A DNA stretch of 43,357 nt, taken from positions 1 through 43,357 of the forward strand of contig NZ_MRWD01000050.1 in the NCBI RefSeq assembly GCF_002093625.1. Direction: 5' to 3'. The notes under the pieces are model-generated. The model ran no database searches. It worked only from the letters and a program-made list of their open reading frames with translations, and had not been told where the DNA came from. Below are positions 10,795 through 20,734 of the stretch, piece after piece. Both the position numbers and the translations under genes were made by a program. Within the stretch, counting starts at the first letter, position 1; the number at the start of each line of letters is the position of its first letter. This stretch comes from Rouxiella silvae (GTDB taxonomy: Bacteria; Pseudomonadota; Gammaproteobacteria; Enterobacterales; Enterobacteriaceae).

Positions 10795-10975
10795 AATTTC
10801 CATGCCCTAAATAGAGTGTTCACTTAACAGCGCAATATGCTCTAACGTCTTAAGGCAAAATTAAGATTTTGCCTACTTCTACCCAATACCACCATCCCAG
10901 AGTAATAGTAGTAATGTGTTATTATGACAGCCGTTTTTCAATTTATACGTAATAAGCGCTAATTTAAATGAAAAT

Positions 10976-11335
10976 TTATTTAATAAGCTTTCCACGCTCG
11001 ATAATGACACCCACGTTGGCGGCATGTGCAACGGCGCCAGGCTTGCTAAGCTTAATTTTTACCCACGGCGTATTGAAGCGCGTCATGAGTAAACTGGCCA
11101 CTTCTTCCGCCACACGTTCGACCAGCGCAAAGCTTTGCGACGTGACGTGTTCGATAACCGCATCACTGACGTCGGCGTAGCTTAAACAGTCATTAACGTC
11201 GTCGCTTTTGGCTGACTTACGATTGTCCCAGGCAAGTTCGATATCAAACACCAGCTTCTGCTGAATTGTTTGTTCCCACTCAAAGGCGCCTATGGTGGTG
11301 ATTACATTCAGTTGCTCAATAAATACGATATCCAT
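10976..11335 (-). CDS. folB: Dihydroneopterin aldolase/epimerase
   Basis: FolB cleaves 7,8-dihydroneopterin to 6-hydroxymethyl-dihydropterin and glycolaldehyde in folate synthesis. The 119-residue product begins MDIVFIEQLNVITTIGAFEWEQ and contains the substrate loop LSYADV and the KLSKPGAVAHAANVGVIIER core with its catalytic lysine, very close to E. coli. The ATG at 11335 follows GGAG with eight bases between; the GTG directly before it is unlikely to be used. It is divergent from plsY, as in E. coli. Confidence 0.95.
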   Translation of the reverse strand: MDIVFIEQLNVITTIGAFEWEQTIQQKLVFDIELAWDNRKSAKSDDVNDCLSYADVSDAVIEHVTSQSFALVERVAEEVASLLMTRFNTPWVKIKLSKPGAVAHAANVGVIIERGKLIK

Positions 11336-11443
11336 CACGCAGTCTCCTGTTTTTGGCCTTGCTGGATACCACTTCCAGCTGAAAGTGCGTATTATCCATA
11401 GAAGTAGTGATTTAAACGACCTCTAATAGACGGAATTGCTTTT

Positions 11444-12085
11444 ATGAGTGCAACCGCGCTTGGAATGATTATTTTCGCCTACCTATGCGGCTCAATTTCC
11501 AGTGCTATTCTGGTTTGCCGCCTGGCGAGACTCCCCGACCCACGAACCCAAGGTTCTGGTAATCCGGGTGCCACCAACGTGCTGAGGATCGGCGGAAAAG
11601 CCGCTGCGGCTACGGTGCTCATTTTCGACGTGCTGAAAGGCATGTTGCCGGTATGGGTGGCGTACAAATTTAACGTGACACCGATGTATTTGGGACTGAC
11701 GGCCATTGCGGCCTGCGTCGGCCACATCTATCCGGTATTCTTCCGCTTTAAGGGCGGCAAGGGCGTGGCGACGGCGTTGGGCGCGATTGCGCCGATCGGC
11801 TGGGATCTTACTGGATTAATGACCGGCACTTGGCTACTCACCGTATTGCTCAGTGGCTACTCGTCATTGGGTGCTATTGTCAGTGCGCTGATTGCGCCCT
11901 TTTATGTCTGGTGGTTTAAACCGCAGTTCACTTTCCCGGTAGCGATGCTCTCCTGCCTTATTCTTTTACGCCACCACGACAATATTCAGCGGCTGTGGCG
12001 AGGTCAGGAAACCAAAATCTGGACGCGGCTCAAGCAGAAGAAAGCCGCCAGAAAAGCCGCAGAAGCCGCGAAGAACAATAAATAG
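11444..12085 (+). CDS. plsY: Acyl-phosphate:glycerol-3-phosphate acyltransferase PlsY
   Basis: PlsY is an integral membrane enzyme that transfers the acyl group of acyl-phosphate to glycerol 3-phosphate, making lysophosphatidic acid for phospholipids. The 213-residue product has about five membrane helices. It carries the three conserved loops: [12 protein letters not shown] (about 37-48), a second with [13 protein letters not shown] (about 99-111), and the late [13 protein letters not shown]. The basic C-terminal tail [17 protein letters not shown] is typical. A GGA lies eight bases before the ATG. Confidence 0.95.
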   Translation: MSATALGMIIFAYLCGSISSAILVCRLARLPDPRTQGSGNPGATNVLRIGGKAAAATVLIFDVLKGMLPVWVAYKFNVTPMYLGLTAIAACVGHIYPVFFRFKGGKGVATALGAIAPIGWDLTGLMTGTWLLTVLLSGYSSLGAIVSALIAPFYVWWFKPQFTFPVAMLSCLILLRHHDNIQRLWRGQETKIWTRLKQKKAARKAAEAAKNNK

Positions 12086-12091
12086 CAGGCA

Positions 12092-12121
12092 TAAAAAAAC
12101 GACCTTCTGAGGTCGTTTTTT
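12092..12121 (+). terminator. Terminator after plsY
   Basis: AAAAAACGACCT-tctg-AGGTCGTTTTTTA, a perfect stem just after the plsY stop. It could also act on leftward tsaD transcripts. Confidence 0.88.
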
Positions 12122-12161
12122 ATTTCTAGCGCTTTATCATCAGCCTGCGTGAGGCATTCAA

Positions 12162-13175
12162 TTAAACGGGTGCCAGCTCATCGAGAGGCCAGCGCGGCCT
12201 AACGGAAATACTTAAGTCTGCGTTCGCGCTGGTTTTCAACCGCACCATGCCTGCATAGGCAATCATCGCGCCGTTATCGGTACAAAATTCGGGACGCGCA
12301 TAGAACACTTCACCGCCGCGTTTTTCCATCACTTCAGCCAATTTGCTGCGCAATGTGCGGTTTGCACTGACGCCACCGGCCATGACCAGACGTTTGAATC
12401 CGGTATGATCCAGCGCGCGTCTGCACTTGATGGCCAACGTATCAACCACCGCATCTTCAAAAGCACGGGCGATATCGGCATGCGTTTGTGCGTCACTTTC
12501 ATTGCCACGAATAGTGTTGGCAGCAAACGTTTTTAATCCTGAAAAACTGAAATCGAGGCCGGGACGGTCGGTCATTGGGCGTGGGAAGGTAAAACGCCCC
12601 GCGACACCCTGCTGCGCCATTTTCGACAGCAGCGGCCCGCCAGGGTAGTCAAGGCCCAGCAGTTTCGCCGTTTTATCAAAGGCTTCGCCGGCGGCATCGT
12701 CAACCGATTCGCCGAGCAGCGTGTATTCACCGATGCCGGTCACGCTGATAAGCTGCGTGTGCCCACCGGAGACCAACAGCGCCACAAAGGGGAATTCCGG
12801 CGGATTATCTTCAAGCATCGGCGCTAAAAGATGCCCTTCCATATGGTGCACGGCAACGGCCGGAACGTTCCAGGCAAACGCCAGCGATCGCCCGATGGTT
12901 GCCCCCACCAGCAGCGCGCCGACCAGTCCAGGACCGGCGGTATAAGCCACGCCGTCGATGTCCTGTGCCGTTAGATTTGCCTCTTTCAGTGCTTCCTGAA
13001 TAAGCGGCAGCGTTTTACGCACGTGGTCACGTGACGCAAGTTCAGGCACAACGCCGCCGTAGTCAGCATGCAGTTTTACCTGACTATACAGTTGATTAGC
13101 TAACAACCCGTTTTCAGAGTCGTAAATTGCAATCCCGGTTTCATCGCAGGACGTTTCAATACCCAGTACTCGCAT
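12162..13175 (-). CDS. tsaD: tRNA N6-threonylcarbamoyladenosine transferase subunit TsaD
   Basis: TsaD, with TsaB and TsaE, transfers the threonylcarbamoyl group to A37 of ANN-decoding tRNAs. The product is 337 residues, as in E. coli. It shows the ASKHA-fold start [13 protein letters not shown], the metal ligands in HHMEGH (H111, H115) and the late [12 protein letters not shown] segment with the third ligand aspartate. I start at 13175 because [14 protein letters not shown] is the family start; five extra upstream codons are open but unconserved. It is divergent from rpsU. Confidence 0.96.
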   Translation of the reverse strand: MRVLGIETSCDETGIAIYDSENGLLANQLYSQVKLHADYGGVVPELASRDHVRKTLPLIQEALKEANLTAQDIDGVAYTAGPGLVGALLVGATIGRSLAFAWNVPAVAVHHMEGHLLAPMLEDNPPEFPFVALLVSGGHTQLISVTGIGEYTLLGESVDDAAGEAFDKTAKLLGLDYPGGPLLSKMAQQGVAGRFTFPRPMTDRPGLDFSFSGLKTFAANTIRGNESDAQTHADIARAFEDAVVDTLAIKCRRALDHTGFKRLVMAGGVSANRTLRSKLAEVMEKRGGEVFYARPEFCTDNGAMIAYAGMVRLKTSANADLSISVRPRWPLDELAPV

Positions 13176-13190
13176 CACTCTTTCCATCAT

Positions 13191-13738
<548 letters not shown>

Positions 13739-13810
13739 TTCTTCGGGGGCAACCCCACCCGCGTGATACTGTTTTTCTAAAACGCGCAGACCGAGTAGTT
13801 GCATACGAAG

Positions 13811-13846
13811 GCCGTGCTTTCCGAAAGGAATGCGCGGCTTGTTCTC
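13811..13846 (+). terminator. Attenuator-like hairpin after rpsU (T1 position)
   Basis: GCCGTGCTTTCC / GGAATGCGCGGC pair around a GAAA tetraloop and are followed by TTGTTCTCG. The tail is poor in T, as fits a partial terminator. E. coli has the T1 terminator in the same place, which lowers dnaG expression relative to rpsU. Confidence 0.7.
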
Positions 13847-13851
13847 GTTTA

Positions 13852-13981
13852 TAGGCTATATCCAAAAGATTTCGTGATGCGGCAAGGCGGCAACCGAACG
13901 AACGCCCGGGAGCTTACCTCGGTAAGTGGCAGGGTTGAGCGAGGAGAGCCAGCGCAGCAGCAGTGCGAAAGATGAAGGGTA
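13852..13981. repeat. Candidate dispersed intergenic repeat in the rpsU-dnaG gap
   Basis: The block beginning TATATCCAAAAGATTTCGTG and ending GAAAGATGAAGGGTAAG has a central palindrome GAGCTTAC-ctcg-GTAAGT and near-repeats of GAGCGA/AACGAACG. I recall very similar blocks repeated between genes in Serratia, Yersinia and relatives, but cannot search for copies here. It ends only about ten bases before the dnaG ribosome-binding site. Confidence 0.5.
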
Positions 13982-13997
13982 AGTGAGTAAGGGGCTT

Positions 13998-15743
13998 ATG
14001 GCTGGGAGAATTCCGCGCGTATTTATCAATGACTTGCTGGCTCGCACCGACATCGTCGACTTAATCGATGCTCGTGTGAAGTTAAAAAAGCAAGGCAAGA
14101 ATTACCACGCGTGCTGCCCATTTCACCATGAGAAAACACCCTCATTCACCGTAAACAGCGATAAGCAGTTTTATCATTGTTTCGGCTGTGGAGCACACGG
14201 CAACGCCGTCGACTTCCTGATGAACTACGACAGACTCGAATTTGTCGAATGCATCGAGGAACTGGCTACCATGCAAGGTTTGGAAGTGCCGTATGAAGTT
14301 GGCACCGGCCCGACCCCTATGGAACGCCACCAGCGTCAAAGTCTTTACCAGCTAATGGAACCGCTCAGCGAGTTCTACAAGCAGTCACTTAAGCAGCCTA
14401 CCGGTGCTCCCGCTCGCGAGTATCTGACGCAACGCGGTTTAAGCGACGACGTTATCAACCATTTTGCCATTGGTTTCGCCCCTGCGGGCTGGGACAACGC
14501 GTTAAAACGCTTTGGCAAAACCGCCGACGACAGAACGTCTCTGACCGACGCGGGTATGTTGATTACTAACGAACAAGGACGCAGTTACGACCGTTTTCGC
14601 GAACGTGTCATGTTCCCTATCCGCGACAAACGCGGCCGGGTTATTGCGTTTGGTGGACGAGTATTGGGCGACGCACTCCCCAAGTATCTCAACTCCCCAG
14701 AAACAGAAATTTTCCATAAAGGCCGTCAACTGTATGGCCTTTATGAAGCACAGGTGAATCACCCGACACCCGCCCGACTTCTGGTGGTTGAAGGCTATAT
14801 GGACGTCGTCGCGCTGGCGCAGTTTGGCATTGATTATGCCGTCGCCTCGCTGGGAACCTCGACCACGGCTGAACATATTCAGCTGTTGTTCCGCGCGACA
14901 GACACCGTAATTTGCTGCTATGACGGCGACCGTGCAGGACGAGAAGCAGCCTGGCGTGCGCTTGAGACTGCACTGCCCTATTTGCAGGACGGCCGACAGC
15001 TGCGGTTTATGTTTTTACCCGACGGCGAAGACCCTGACACATTGGTGCGTAAAGAAGGCAAGCAGGCGTTTGAACAACGTATGGAAGAGGCGCATTCAAT
15101 CTCGACTTTTCTGTTTGATACGCTGATGCCGCAGGTAGATTTGAGCAGTCCCGAAGGGCGAACCAAACTGAGCATGCTCGCGCTGCCGCTGGTGAGTCAG
15201 GTACCGGGCGAGACGCTGCGACTGTATTTACGCCAGCAGTTAGGTAACAAACTCGGAATTTTAGACGATAGCCAGTTAGAAAAACTGATGCCGAAGCCGG
15301 CGGAGAGTGTAAATAGCTACCAGGCGCCCCAGCTAAAACGCACAACCATGCGTATACTGATAGGGTTACTGGTACAAAATCCACAACTGGCTACACTTAT
15401 ACCCTCGTTGCAAGGTTTAGAGCAATCGAAACTTCCGGGTCTGGACCTGCTGAAAGAGCTGGCAGACATCTGCAACGCCCAGCCAGGCTTGAAAACCGGA
15501 CAGTTGCTGGAGATGTATAGAGATAATAAATTCGGCCCACAGCTTGAAATATTAGCAATGTGGGACGATATAGCAGATAGGGACATTGCAGAAAAAACAT
15601 TCCTAGACGCGCTGGACCATTTATTTGACTCGGCATTGGTGCAAAGACTGGAAACATTGATTGCCCGCTCACGAACCGACGGCTTGAGTGCCGAAGAGCG
15701 GGAAGAGGTCAAGGCCATTACCGAAGCGCGCAGAAAACGTTAA
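13998..15743 (+). CDS. dnaG: DNA primase
   Basis: DnaG lays RNA primers for replication with DnaB. The 581-residue product has the E. coli length. The N-terminal zinc-binding domain carries CPFHHEKTPSF and FHCFGCGAHGN-type ligands (C40, H43, C61, C64). The RNA-polymerase and Toprim core has VVEGYMDV (about 263-270) and CYDGDRAGR (about 307-315) for metal binding. The C-terminal helicase-binding domain follows (about 435-581). I start at 13998, with AAGGGG three bases upstream and MAGRIPRVFINDLL identical to E. coli; the in-frame GTG at 13983 adds five unconserved codons. It is the middle gene of the operon. Confidence 0.97.
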   Translation: MAGRIPRVFINDLLARTDIVDLIDARVKLKKQGKNYHACCPFHHEKTPSFTVNSDKQFYHCFGCGAHGNAVDFLMNYDRLEFVECIEELATMQGLEVPYEVGTGPTPMERHQRQSLYQLMEPLSEFYKQSLKQPTGAPAREYLTQRGLSDDVINHFAIGFAPAGWDNALKRFGKTADDRTSLTDAGMLITNEQGRSYDRFRERVMFPIRDKRGRVIAFGGRVLGDALPKYLNSPETEIFHKGRQLYGLYEAQVNHPTPARLLVVEGYMDVVALAQFGIDYAVASLGTSTTAEHIQLLFRATDTVICCYDGDRAGREAAWRALETALPYLQDGRQLRFMFLPDGEDPDTLVRKEGKQAFEQRMEEAHSISTFLFDTLMPQVDLSSPEGRTKLSMLALPLVSQVPGETLRLYLRQQLGNKLGILDDSQLEKLMPKPAESVNSYQAPQLKRTTMRILIGLLVQNPQLATLIPSLQGLEQSKLPGLDLLKELADICNAQPGLKTGQLLEMYRDNKFGPQLEILAMWDDIADRDIAEKTFLDALDHLFDSALVQRLETLIARSRTDGLSAEEREEVKAITEARRKR

Positions 15744-15963
15744 AGCAGTTGTACGACTAAATTTTCCTGATGCCTCCGTCGTGATAAATGGATGAGCAAG
15801 GACCAAGAACACCAACGGCTTAAGTGCCGATATATAGCGGGATGCTACCCCGCAAAATGCCGCCATAGTGGGCCGCGGCGAAATCAAATACGCCCCAAAT
15901 GTTATTGTTGGCGGTTTCGCCGACCGACACCAACCCAATACTCTGAAGTGTGGATACCGTCTT

Positions 15964-17802
15964 ATGGAGCAAAACCCGCAGTCACAGCTTAAGCTACTTG
16001 TCACCCGTGGTAAGGAGCAAGGCTATTTGACCTTTGCTGAGGTCAATGACCATCTGCCGGAAGATATCGTCGACTCCGACCAGATCGAAGACATCATCCA
16101 GATGATCAACGACATGGGTATACAGGTACTTGAAGAAGCGCCTGATGCCGATGACTTGATGCTGGCCGAAAATAGACCTGATACCGACGAAGATGCAGCA
16201 GAAGCAGCAGCGCAGGTGCTCTCAAGCGTAGAATCTGAAATCGGCCGTACCACTGACCCTGTGCGCATGTATATGCGTGAAATGGGTACCGTAGAACTTC
16301 TGACCCGTGAAGGCGAAATCGACATCGCTAAACGTATCGAAGACGGTATCAACCAGGTGCAGTGCTCGGTTGCTGAATACCCAGAAGCTATCACCTATTT
16401 GTTAGAGCAATATGACCGTGTTGAAGCGGGCGAAGCTCGCCTGTCCGACTTGATCACCGGTTTCGTTGACCCTAACGCAGAAGAAGATGTTGCACCGACC
16501 GCGACTCACGTAGGTTCTGAACTGACTAATGAAGAATTAGACGATTCAGACGACGATGAAGAAGAAGATGACGATGCAGAAGACGACAACAGCATCGACC
16601 CTGAGCTGGCGCGTCAGAAGTTCACAGAACTGCGTGAACAACATGAAGCCACGCGTTCTGTTATCAAGAAAAACGGTCGTAGCCACAAAAGCTCTGCAGA
16701 AGAAATTCTGAAACTGTCTGAAGTTTTCAAACAGTTCCGTCTGGTGCCAAAACAGTTCGATTTCTTGGTTAACAGCATGCGTTCCATGATGGATCGCGTT
16801 CGTGCTCAAGAACGTTTGATCATGAAACTGTGCGTTGAACAGTGCAAAATGCCGAAGAAAAATTTCGTCAACCTGTTTGCTGGCAACGAAACCAATCAAA
16901 CTTGGTTTGATGCGGCACTGGCCATGGCTAAACCATGGTCTGAAAAACTGAAAGAAGTGACTGAAGATGTGCAGCGCGGCCTGTTAAAACTGCGTCAGAT
17001 TGAAGAAGAAACCGGTCTGACCATTGAACAGGTTAAAGACATCAACCGTCGCATGTCGATTGGTGAAGCGAAAGCGCGTCGTGCCAAGAAAGAGATGGTG
17101 GAAGCCAACTTGCGTCTGGTTATTTCTATCGCCAAGAAATACACCAACCGCGGCTTGCAGTTCCTCGACCTGATTCAGGAAGGTAATATCGGCCTGATGA
17201 AAGCCGTTGATAAGTTTGAATATCGCCGTGGCTATAAGTTCTCGACTTATGCGACCTGGTGGATCCGTCAGGCTATCACCCGCTCTATCGCCGACCAGGC
17301 GCGTACCATCCGTATCCCGGTACATATGATTGAGACAATTAATAAACTCAACCGTATTTCCCGTCAGATGCTGCAAGAGATGGGCCGTGAGCCAACGCCG
17401 GAAGAGCTGGCCGAACGCATGTTGATGCCGGAAGACAAGATCCGCAAAGTGCTGAAAATTGCCAAAGAACCTATCTCCATGGAAACGCCAATCGGCGACG
17501 ATGAAGATTCGCATCTGGGTGACTTTATCGAGGATACCACCCTCGAGCTGCCGCTGGATTCTGCAACTTCCGAGAGCCTGCGCTCAGCAACGCACGACGT
17601 GCTGGCTGGCCTGACTGCACGTGAAGCCAAAGTTCTGCGTATGCGTTTCGGTATCGACATGAACACTGACCACACGCTGGAAGAAGTGGGCAAACAGTTC
17701 GACGTTACCCGTGAACGTATTCGTCAGATCGAAGCTAAAGCGTTGCGTAAACTGCGCCACCCGAGCCGCTCAGAAGTTCTTCGTAGCTTCCTCGACGATT
17801 AA
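15964..17802 (+). CDS. rpoD: RNA polymerase sigma factor sigma-70
   Basis: This is the housekeeping sigma factor. The 612-residue product (E. coli 613) has region 1.1 at the N-terminus ([20 protein letters not shown]) and region 1.2 ([21 protein letters not shown]). The non-conserved region has an acidic run (about 184-205). Regions 2.1-2.4 include [20 protein letters not shown] and the -10-binding [15 protein letters not shown]. Region 3 and the region 4.2 helix-turn-helix ([20 protein letters not shown]) close the protein. The start at 15964 matches E. coli; the frame is open for 32 codons upstream, but that part is unconserved. The dnaG-rpoD gap is 220 bases. Confidence 0.98.
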   Translation: MEQNPQSQLKLLVTRGKEQGYLTFAEVNDHLPEDIVDSDQIEDIIQMINDMGIQVLEEAPDADDLMLAENRPDTDEDAAEAAAQVLSSVESEIGRTTDPVRMYMREMGTVELLTREGEIDIAKRIEDGINQVQCSVAEYPEAITYLLEQYDRVEAGEARLSDLITGFVDPNAEEDVAPTATHVGSELTNEELDDSDDDEEEDDDAEDDNSIDPELARQKFTELREQHEATRSVIKKNGRSHKSSAEEILKLSEVFKQFRLVPKQFDFLVNSMRSMMDRVRAQERLIMKLCVEQCKMPKKNFVNLFAGNETNQTWFDAALAMAKPWSEKLKEVTEDVQRGLLKLRQIEEETGLTIEQVKDINRRMSIGEAKARRAKKEMVEANLRLVISIAKKYTNRGLQFLDLIQEGNIGLMKAVDKFEYRRGYKFSTYATWWIRQAITRSIADQARTIRIPVHMIETINKLNRISRQMLQEMGREPTPEELAERMLMPEDKIRKVLKIAKEPISMETPIGDDEDSHLGDFIEDTTLELPLDSATSESLRSATHDVLAGLTAREAKVLRMRFGIDMNTDHTLEEVGKQFDVTRERIRQIEAKALRKLRHPSRSEVLRSFLDD

Positions 17803-17830
17803 TCTTTCTGATTAACCGCGCGTTGAAAGC

Positions 17831-17867
17831 AAAAGCCCCGTCTGGATTTCCCGACGGGGCTTTTTTA
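17831..17867 (+). terminator. Terminator after rpoD
   Basis: AAAAGCCCCGTC / GACGGGGCTTTTTT stem with a T run, 28 bases after the rpoD stop. It ends the macromolecular-synthesis operon and also faces the convergent mug gene. Confidence 0.92.
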
Positions 17868-17895
17868 TTGCCATCAATTGCTTAACCAAAACGCC

Positions 17896-18396
17896 TCAGC
17901 GCCCGTTTAGGGCTTCGTGCAACTGTTGATAGCTTTTAACCAGCTCGTCCAACGTCGCGCGGTTAAGGCCGCTAGGATTAGGCAGTACCCAAACCTCGGT
18001 GTCACCCAGCATTATCTCCTGACGCCCCCACGCCACTTTGCGGATGCCAAACGCGCTGCTGAACGCCTGCTTGCCCAATACCGCCAGCGCCCGTGGCTGA
18101 TACTGCATCATTTTGGCCTTCAGCGCCTCACCGCCGTCGCGAAGCTCATTGCGCGCCAGTTCGGTTGCCTCGACGGTTGGGCGTTCAACCAACATCGTAA
18201 TCCCGCAGCCAGTATCCAGCAGATGCTGTTCCTCCTCTGGTTTGAGTAAACGATCGGTAAAACCCGCCTGATAAATCACTTTCCAAAAGCGATTATTCGA
18301 ATTGGCAAAGTGAAAACCATGATGAGCGGTAGATAACCCAGGATTGATGCCGCAGAAAACCACCCGCAGATCGGAGCTGATGATGTCAGTGATCAT
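17896..18396 (-). CDS. mug: G/U mismatch-specific uracil/thymine DNA glycosylase
   Basis: Mug removes U opposite G, and ethenocytosine, during base-excision repair. The 166-residue product (E. coli 168) keeps the active-site motif FCGINPGLS (residues 14-22, catalytic Asn in GINPG) and the intercalating loop VLPNPSGLNR (about 137-146). ANRFWKVIYQAGF-type sequence between them is near-identical to E. coli. It has its normal neighbours rpoD and tRNA-Ile2. Confidence 0.95.
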   Translation of the reverse strand: MITDIISSDLRVVFCGINPGLSTAHHGFHFANSNNRFWKVIYQAGFTDRLLKPEEEQHLLDTGCGITMLVERPTVEATELARNELRDGGEALKAKMMQYQPRALAVLGKQAFSSAFGIRKVAWGRQEIMLGDTEVWVLPNPSGLNRATLDELVKSYQQLHEALNGR

Positions 18397-18499
18397 GTTT
18401 AAGCCTTAAGCCGTTTTTAATGTTGCTATCCTAAAAACTCGCAGCAATAACAACAAGCTAAAAGTTGAACATAAAACAGGCATACGGTCGTTTGAGGTG

Positions 18500-18529
18500 T
18501 AGACCTGGAGTCACTAACTACCGTATAAT
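18500..18529 (+). promoter_or_regulatory. Promoter of tRNA-Ile2
   Basis: TAGACC (18500-18505) and TATAAT (18524-18529) are spaced by 18 bases, eleven bases ahead of the mature tRNA 5' end. The perfect -10 is the main support. Confidence 0.65.
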
Positions 18530-18539
18530 CCTGCACCGC

Positions 18540-18616
18540 GGCCCCTTAGCTCAGTTGGTTAGAGCACGCGACTCATAATCGCTTGGTCACTGGTTCAAGT
18601 CCAGTAGGGGCCACCA
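18540..18616 (+). tRNA. ileX: tRNA-Ile2 (CAU anticodon, lysidine-modified)
   Basis: The 77-base gene folds as a full cloverleaf: acceptor GGCCCCT/AGGGGCC, D arm AGCTCAGTTGGTTAGAGC, anticodon loop CTCATAA with CAT at 18574-18576, T arm CTGG-TTCAAGT-CCAG, and an encoded CCA. It is nearly identical to E. coli ileX, which lies beside mug, so it is the isoleucine AUA reader whose C34 becomes lysidine, not a methionine tRNA. The prophage begins directly after its 3' end. Confidence 0.93.
18596..18616 (+). other. Presumed attachment-site junction at the tRNA 3' end
   Basis: Phages of this group commonly integrate in tRNA 3' ends and restore the gene with their own copy of the core. Here phage genes begin 150 bases past the tRNA. 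The exact core cannot be fixed because the other junction is not in the window. Confidence 0.45.
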
Positions 18617-18642
18617 AATTTTCCCTGTTAAATCAGTACATT

Positions 18643-18668
18643 AAGCCACTTTACGAAGTGGCTTTTTT
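18643..18668 (+). terminator. Terminator after tRNA-Ile2
   Basis: AAGCCACTT-tacg-AAGTGGCTTTTTT, a perfect 9-bp stem with a T run, 26 bases after the tRNA. It could belong to the host or to the phage end. Confidence 0.88.
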
Positions 18669-18732
18669 GTTTCCTAAATTCAGAGTGGCGATGAAATGGC
18701 GACGGATTTTTTGAGCGGCAATATTCAGGGCG

Positions 18733-18764
18733 TAAAAAAACCCGCATATTCGCGGGCTTTTCTT
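18733..18764 (-). terminator. Terminator after ogr
   Basis: On the minus strand GCCCGC-gaatat-GCGGGTTTTTTT directly follows the ogr stop and would end the D-ogr late message before it enters the tRNA gene. Confidence 0.85.
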
Positions 18765-18983
18765 TTAAATCCACAGGGTGCCTTGGTTCATTCTTGAGGG
18801 GTGCGGGGGGACTGGCTTAACCTCCCCTGGCGTTACAATAAAGTCTTCTACTGTTTCAAGGGACTTGAAAGTGCAACTGCAATTAATGTTTTGGCACTGG
18901 TGATAACGTTCTTTCGTTGTCGCACTCAAGTATCTACTTGTTCTTGCGTGTGCAGCGTGTTGACATTTTGGACAATGCATCAT
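18765..18983 (-). CDS. ogr: Late-gene transcription activator Ogr/Delta
   Basis: Ogr is a zinc-binding activator that turns on P2-type late promoters by contacting the alpha subunit of RNA polymerase. The 72-residue product starts MMHCPKCQHAAHARTSRYL and has the four zinc ligands C4, C7, C30 and C35, with TTKERYHQCQNINCS almost identical to P2 Ogr. It is the last gene before the attachment side. Three exact TGT-N12-ACA sites elsewhere in the prophage are its likely targets. Confidence 0.95.
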   Translation of the reverse strand: MMHCPKCQHAAHARTSRYLSATTKERYHQCQNINCSCTFKSLETVEDFIVTPGEVKPVPPHPSRMNQGTLWI

Positions 18984-19070
18984 AATAGTGTTCCCCCGAG
19001 GATTCAGAACACTTAATACACCAAAAGTGAACCACCCTCAACATAAATGCTCAATTTGGTATTTTCAATA

Positions 19071-20219
19071 CTATTCAGATTCTTCATAGCTCACATCTGA
19101 TAACAACACTTCTAAATTCAGCGTGGTAATAAACCCGCTATTACTCAAACTGTGCTGCACCTTGCTGATAATCCATGACTGCGCATCAATCACCGCCTTA
19201 AACCCCCTAACGGCCACCGGTGTTTCTGGGAAGATATCCGCGCGCCCCATAGCCAGCGTTAACGAGAACTCTGCGACGCCCCGCTGCAGCTTTTCCCACT
19301 TCGATTTTGCGGCGTGCATGGCGGCGGCTTTAGTGGCGTAAATCGTCGTCATGGCAAACACGTTATCCTCGGTTCCGGCCATGTACTCGCCCTCTTTTTC
19401 CTCCGGTGTTTTCGTCACTTTTTTCTTGGTGACTTTTGCGCTTGGATGCTGCAAGGCGCGCAGGTGCTGTTCCTTTTTCTTGCGCTGCACCTTCAACTTT
19501 TTCGGGGTCGGGTCTTTGGTGTGTAGCCAACTGGCCGTTACGCCGGTATACGCGCCACGGTCAGCAATACTAAAGGTGTGCCGGTCGCCGTCTTTGCGGG
19601 TGATGGTCATTTGAGGTATGGCTTTTCCGCTGGCCGTCACGCCGCTGCCTGGCTTGATAAATAACAGCTTCCCCTGTTTAACGGCAGCAACTGCGCCGTG
19701 CAACGTTGCCAGGCGCGTAATGAATTTAGCGTCGGTCTCCTGCGTCTGGTCGAGGTGAGTAATCGGGATACCCGCCAGCCCCTCGGCTAAGGCAGCTTTG
19801 AGCTTGTTGCGTTCTGCTATCTGCTTAACAACCTCACCTAATGTCGTATCGTGATATGACACCGCACGGCGGGAATTCAGGCTACCCCTGAAATCAGCGC
19901 TGCGGGCGCGGATAGTCAGCGTGTCCGGCGCGCCGTGGTGCTCCACTTCATCAACCGTAAAACTGCCTTTGCCAATCAGTGCCGACCCTTTCCAGCCGAG
20001 GAAAATTGACAGCACCGCGCCACGTTCCGGCATCGCCAGCAGCCCGTCGGCGTCGTCCAGCTCAATGTCTAACTGGTCAGCCTCAAAGCCGCGATTATCC
20101 GTCAGGTTTAATGAAATAAGCCGCGACCGGATATTTTGCGTAATGTCTTTCTGGTCGAGGTTAATCATAAAGTCCGGCGTTATTTCTGCCCCAGCTGGCA
20201 GGCTCAGATTGGTTATCAT
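19071..20219 (-). CDS. D: Tail hub / late control protein gpD
   Basis: gpD forms the hub at the baseplate end of the tail. The 382-residue product (P2 gpD is 387) begins with a beta-rich domain and has conserved segments such as FRGSLNSRRAVSYHDTTLGEVVKQIAERN and ETDAKFITRLATLHGA. Its middle has a very basic stretch (about 235-275, many Lys) that may be a lineage insertion. It overlaps the end of U by four bases, so translation is probably coupled. Confidence 0.93.
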   Translation of the reverse strand: MITNLSLPAGAEITPDFMINLDQKDITQNIRSRLISLNLTDNRGFEADQLDIELDDADGLLAMPERGAVLSIFLGWKGSALIGKGSFTVDEVEHHGAPDTLTIRARSADFRGSLNSRRAVSYHDTTLGEVVKQIAERNKLKAALAEGLAGIPITHLDQTQETDAKFITRLATLHGAVAAVKQGKLLFIKPGSGVTASGKAIPQMTITRKDGDRHTFSIADRGAYTGVTASWLHTKDPTPKKLKVQRKKKEQHLRALQHPSAKVTKKKVTKTPEEKEGEYMAGTEDNVFAMTTIYATKAAAMHAAKSKWEKLQRGVAEFSLTLAMGRADIFPETPVAVRGFKAVIDAQSWIISKVQHSLSNSGFITTLNLEVLLSDVSYEESE

Positions 20220-20722
20220 GAAAATAACCCTCCCGCCTGCGATGCCAGACTGCCCATTACCGATTGAACGCTCGAAGTGAGATTGCTGCTTTTTCCGATA
20301 AGGTCGTTAGCCTGCTGTTTCAGGTCACCAAACATGGCCGTCAGTGACTCATCAACGCGCAGAAGATTGAGCGTGAAGTCGATACGGCGGGCGCTGCCGT
20401 CGGAAAAAAACTCTGTCGAGTTAGTGTTGTAATCCGTGACTACATACATGCCGTAGATTGTCCCGTCACCGCCAATTAACGGCCAGGCGCGCCCGAGGTC
20501 TGCCAGCGCCTTGAGCGTGACCAGGGAAATTTTACCGCCGGTGATTTCCGGCAGCAGCACGCCGGTGAGCGTGATTTTTTCATCACCTGGCCCAAGAAAT
20601 TGCGCGGTCGCCCGCTGGCCAACGCGGCTATTTGTCGGCCAACGATAATCAACGTTGTGCTGCAATCCCTGATAGGGCAGCGTCTGGCGCATAAATACCA
20701 TCATTCCTAATGTCATCATCAT
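20216..20722 (-). CDS. U: Tail terminator protein gpU
   Basis: gpU caps the tail tube and sheath at the head-proximal end. The 168-residue product has the typical start MMMTLGMMVFMRQTLPYQ and segments such as WPLIGGDGTIYGMYVV and ARRIDFTLNLLRVDES. A strong AAGGAGG lies seven bases before the ATG at 20722. It sits between T and D in P2 order. Confidence 0.93.
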   Translation of the reverse strand: MMMTLGMMVFMRQTLPYQGLQHNVDYRWPTNSRVGQRATAQFLGPGDEKITLTGVLLPEITGGKISLVTLKALADLGRAWPLIGGDGTIYGMYVVTDYNTNSTEFFSDGSARRIDFTLNLLRVDESLTAMFGDLKQQANDLIGKSSNLTSSVQSVMGSLASQAGGLFS

Positions 20723-20734
20723 GGCTATGCCTCC

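Noticed and set aside
18540-18616. Reading the tRNA as a methionine tRNA because of its CAT anticodon
   Set aside because: Its sequence is nearly identical to E. coli ileX and it keeps the mug neighbourhood, so it is the lysidine-modified isoleucine tRNA.
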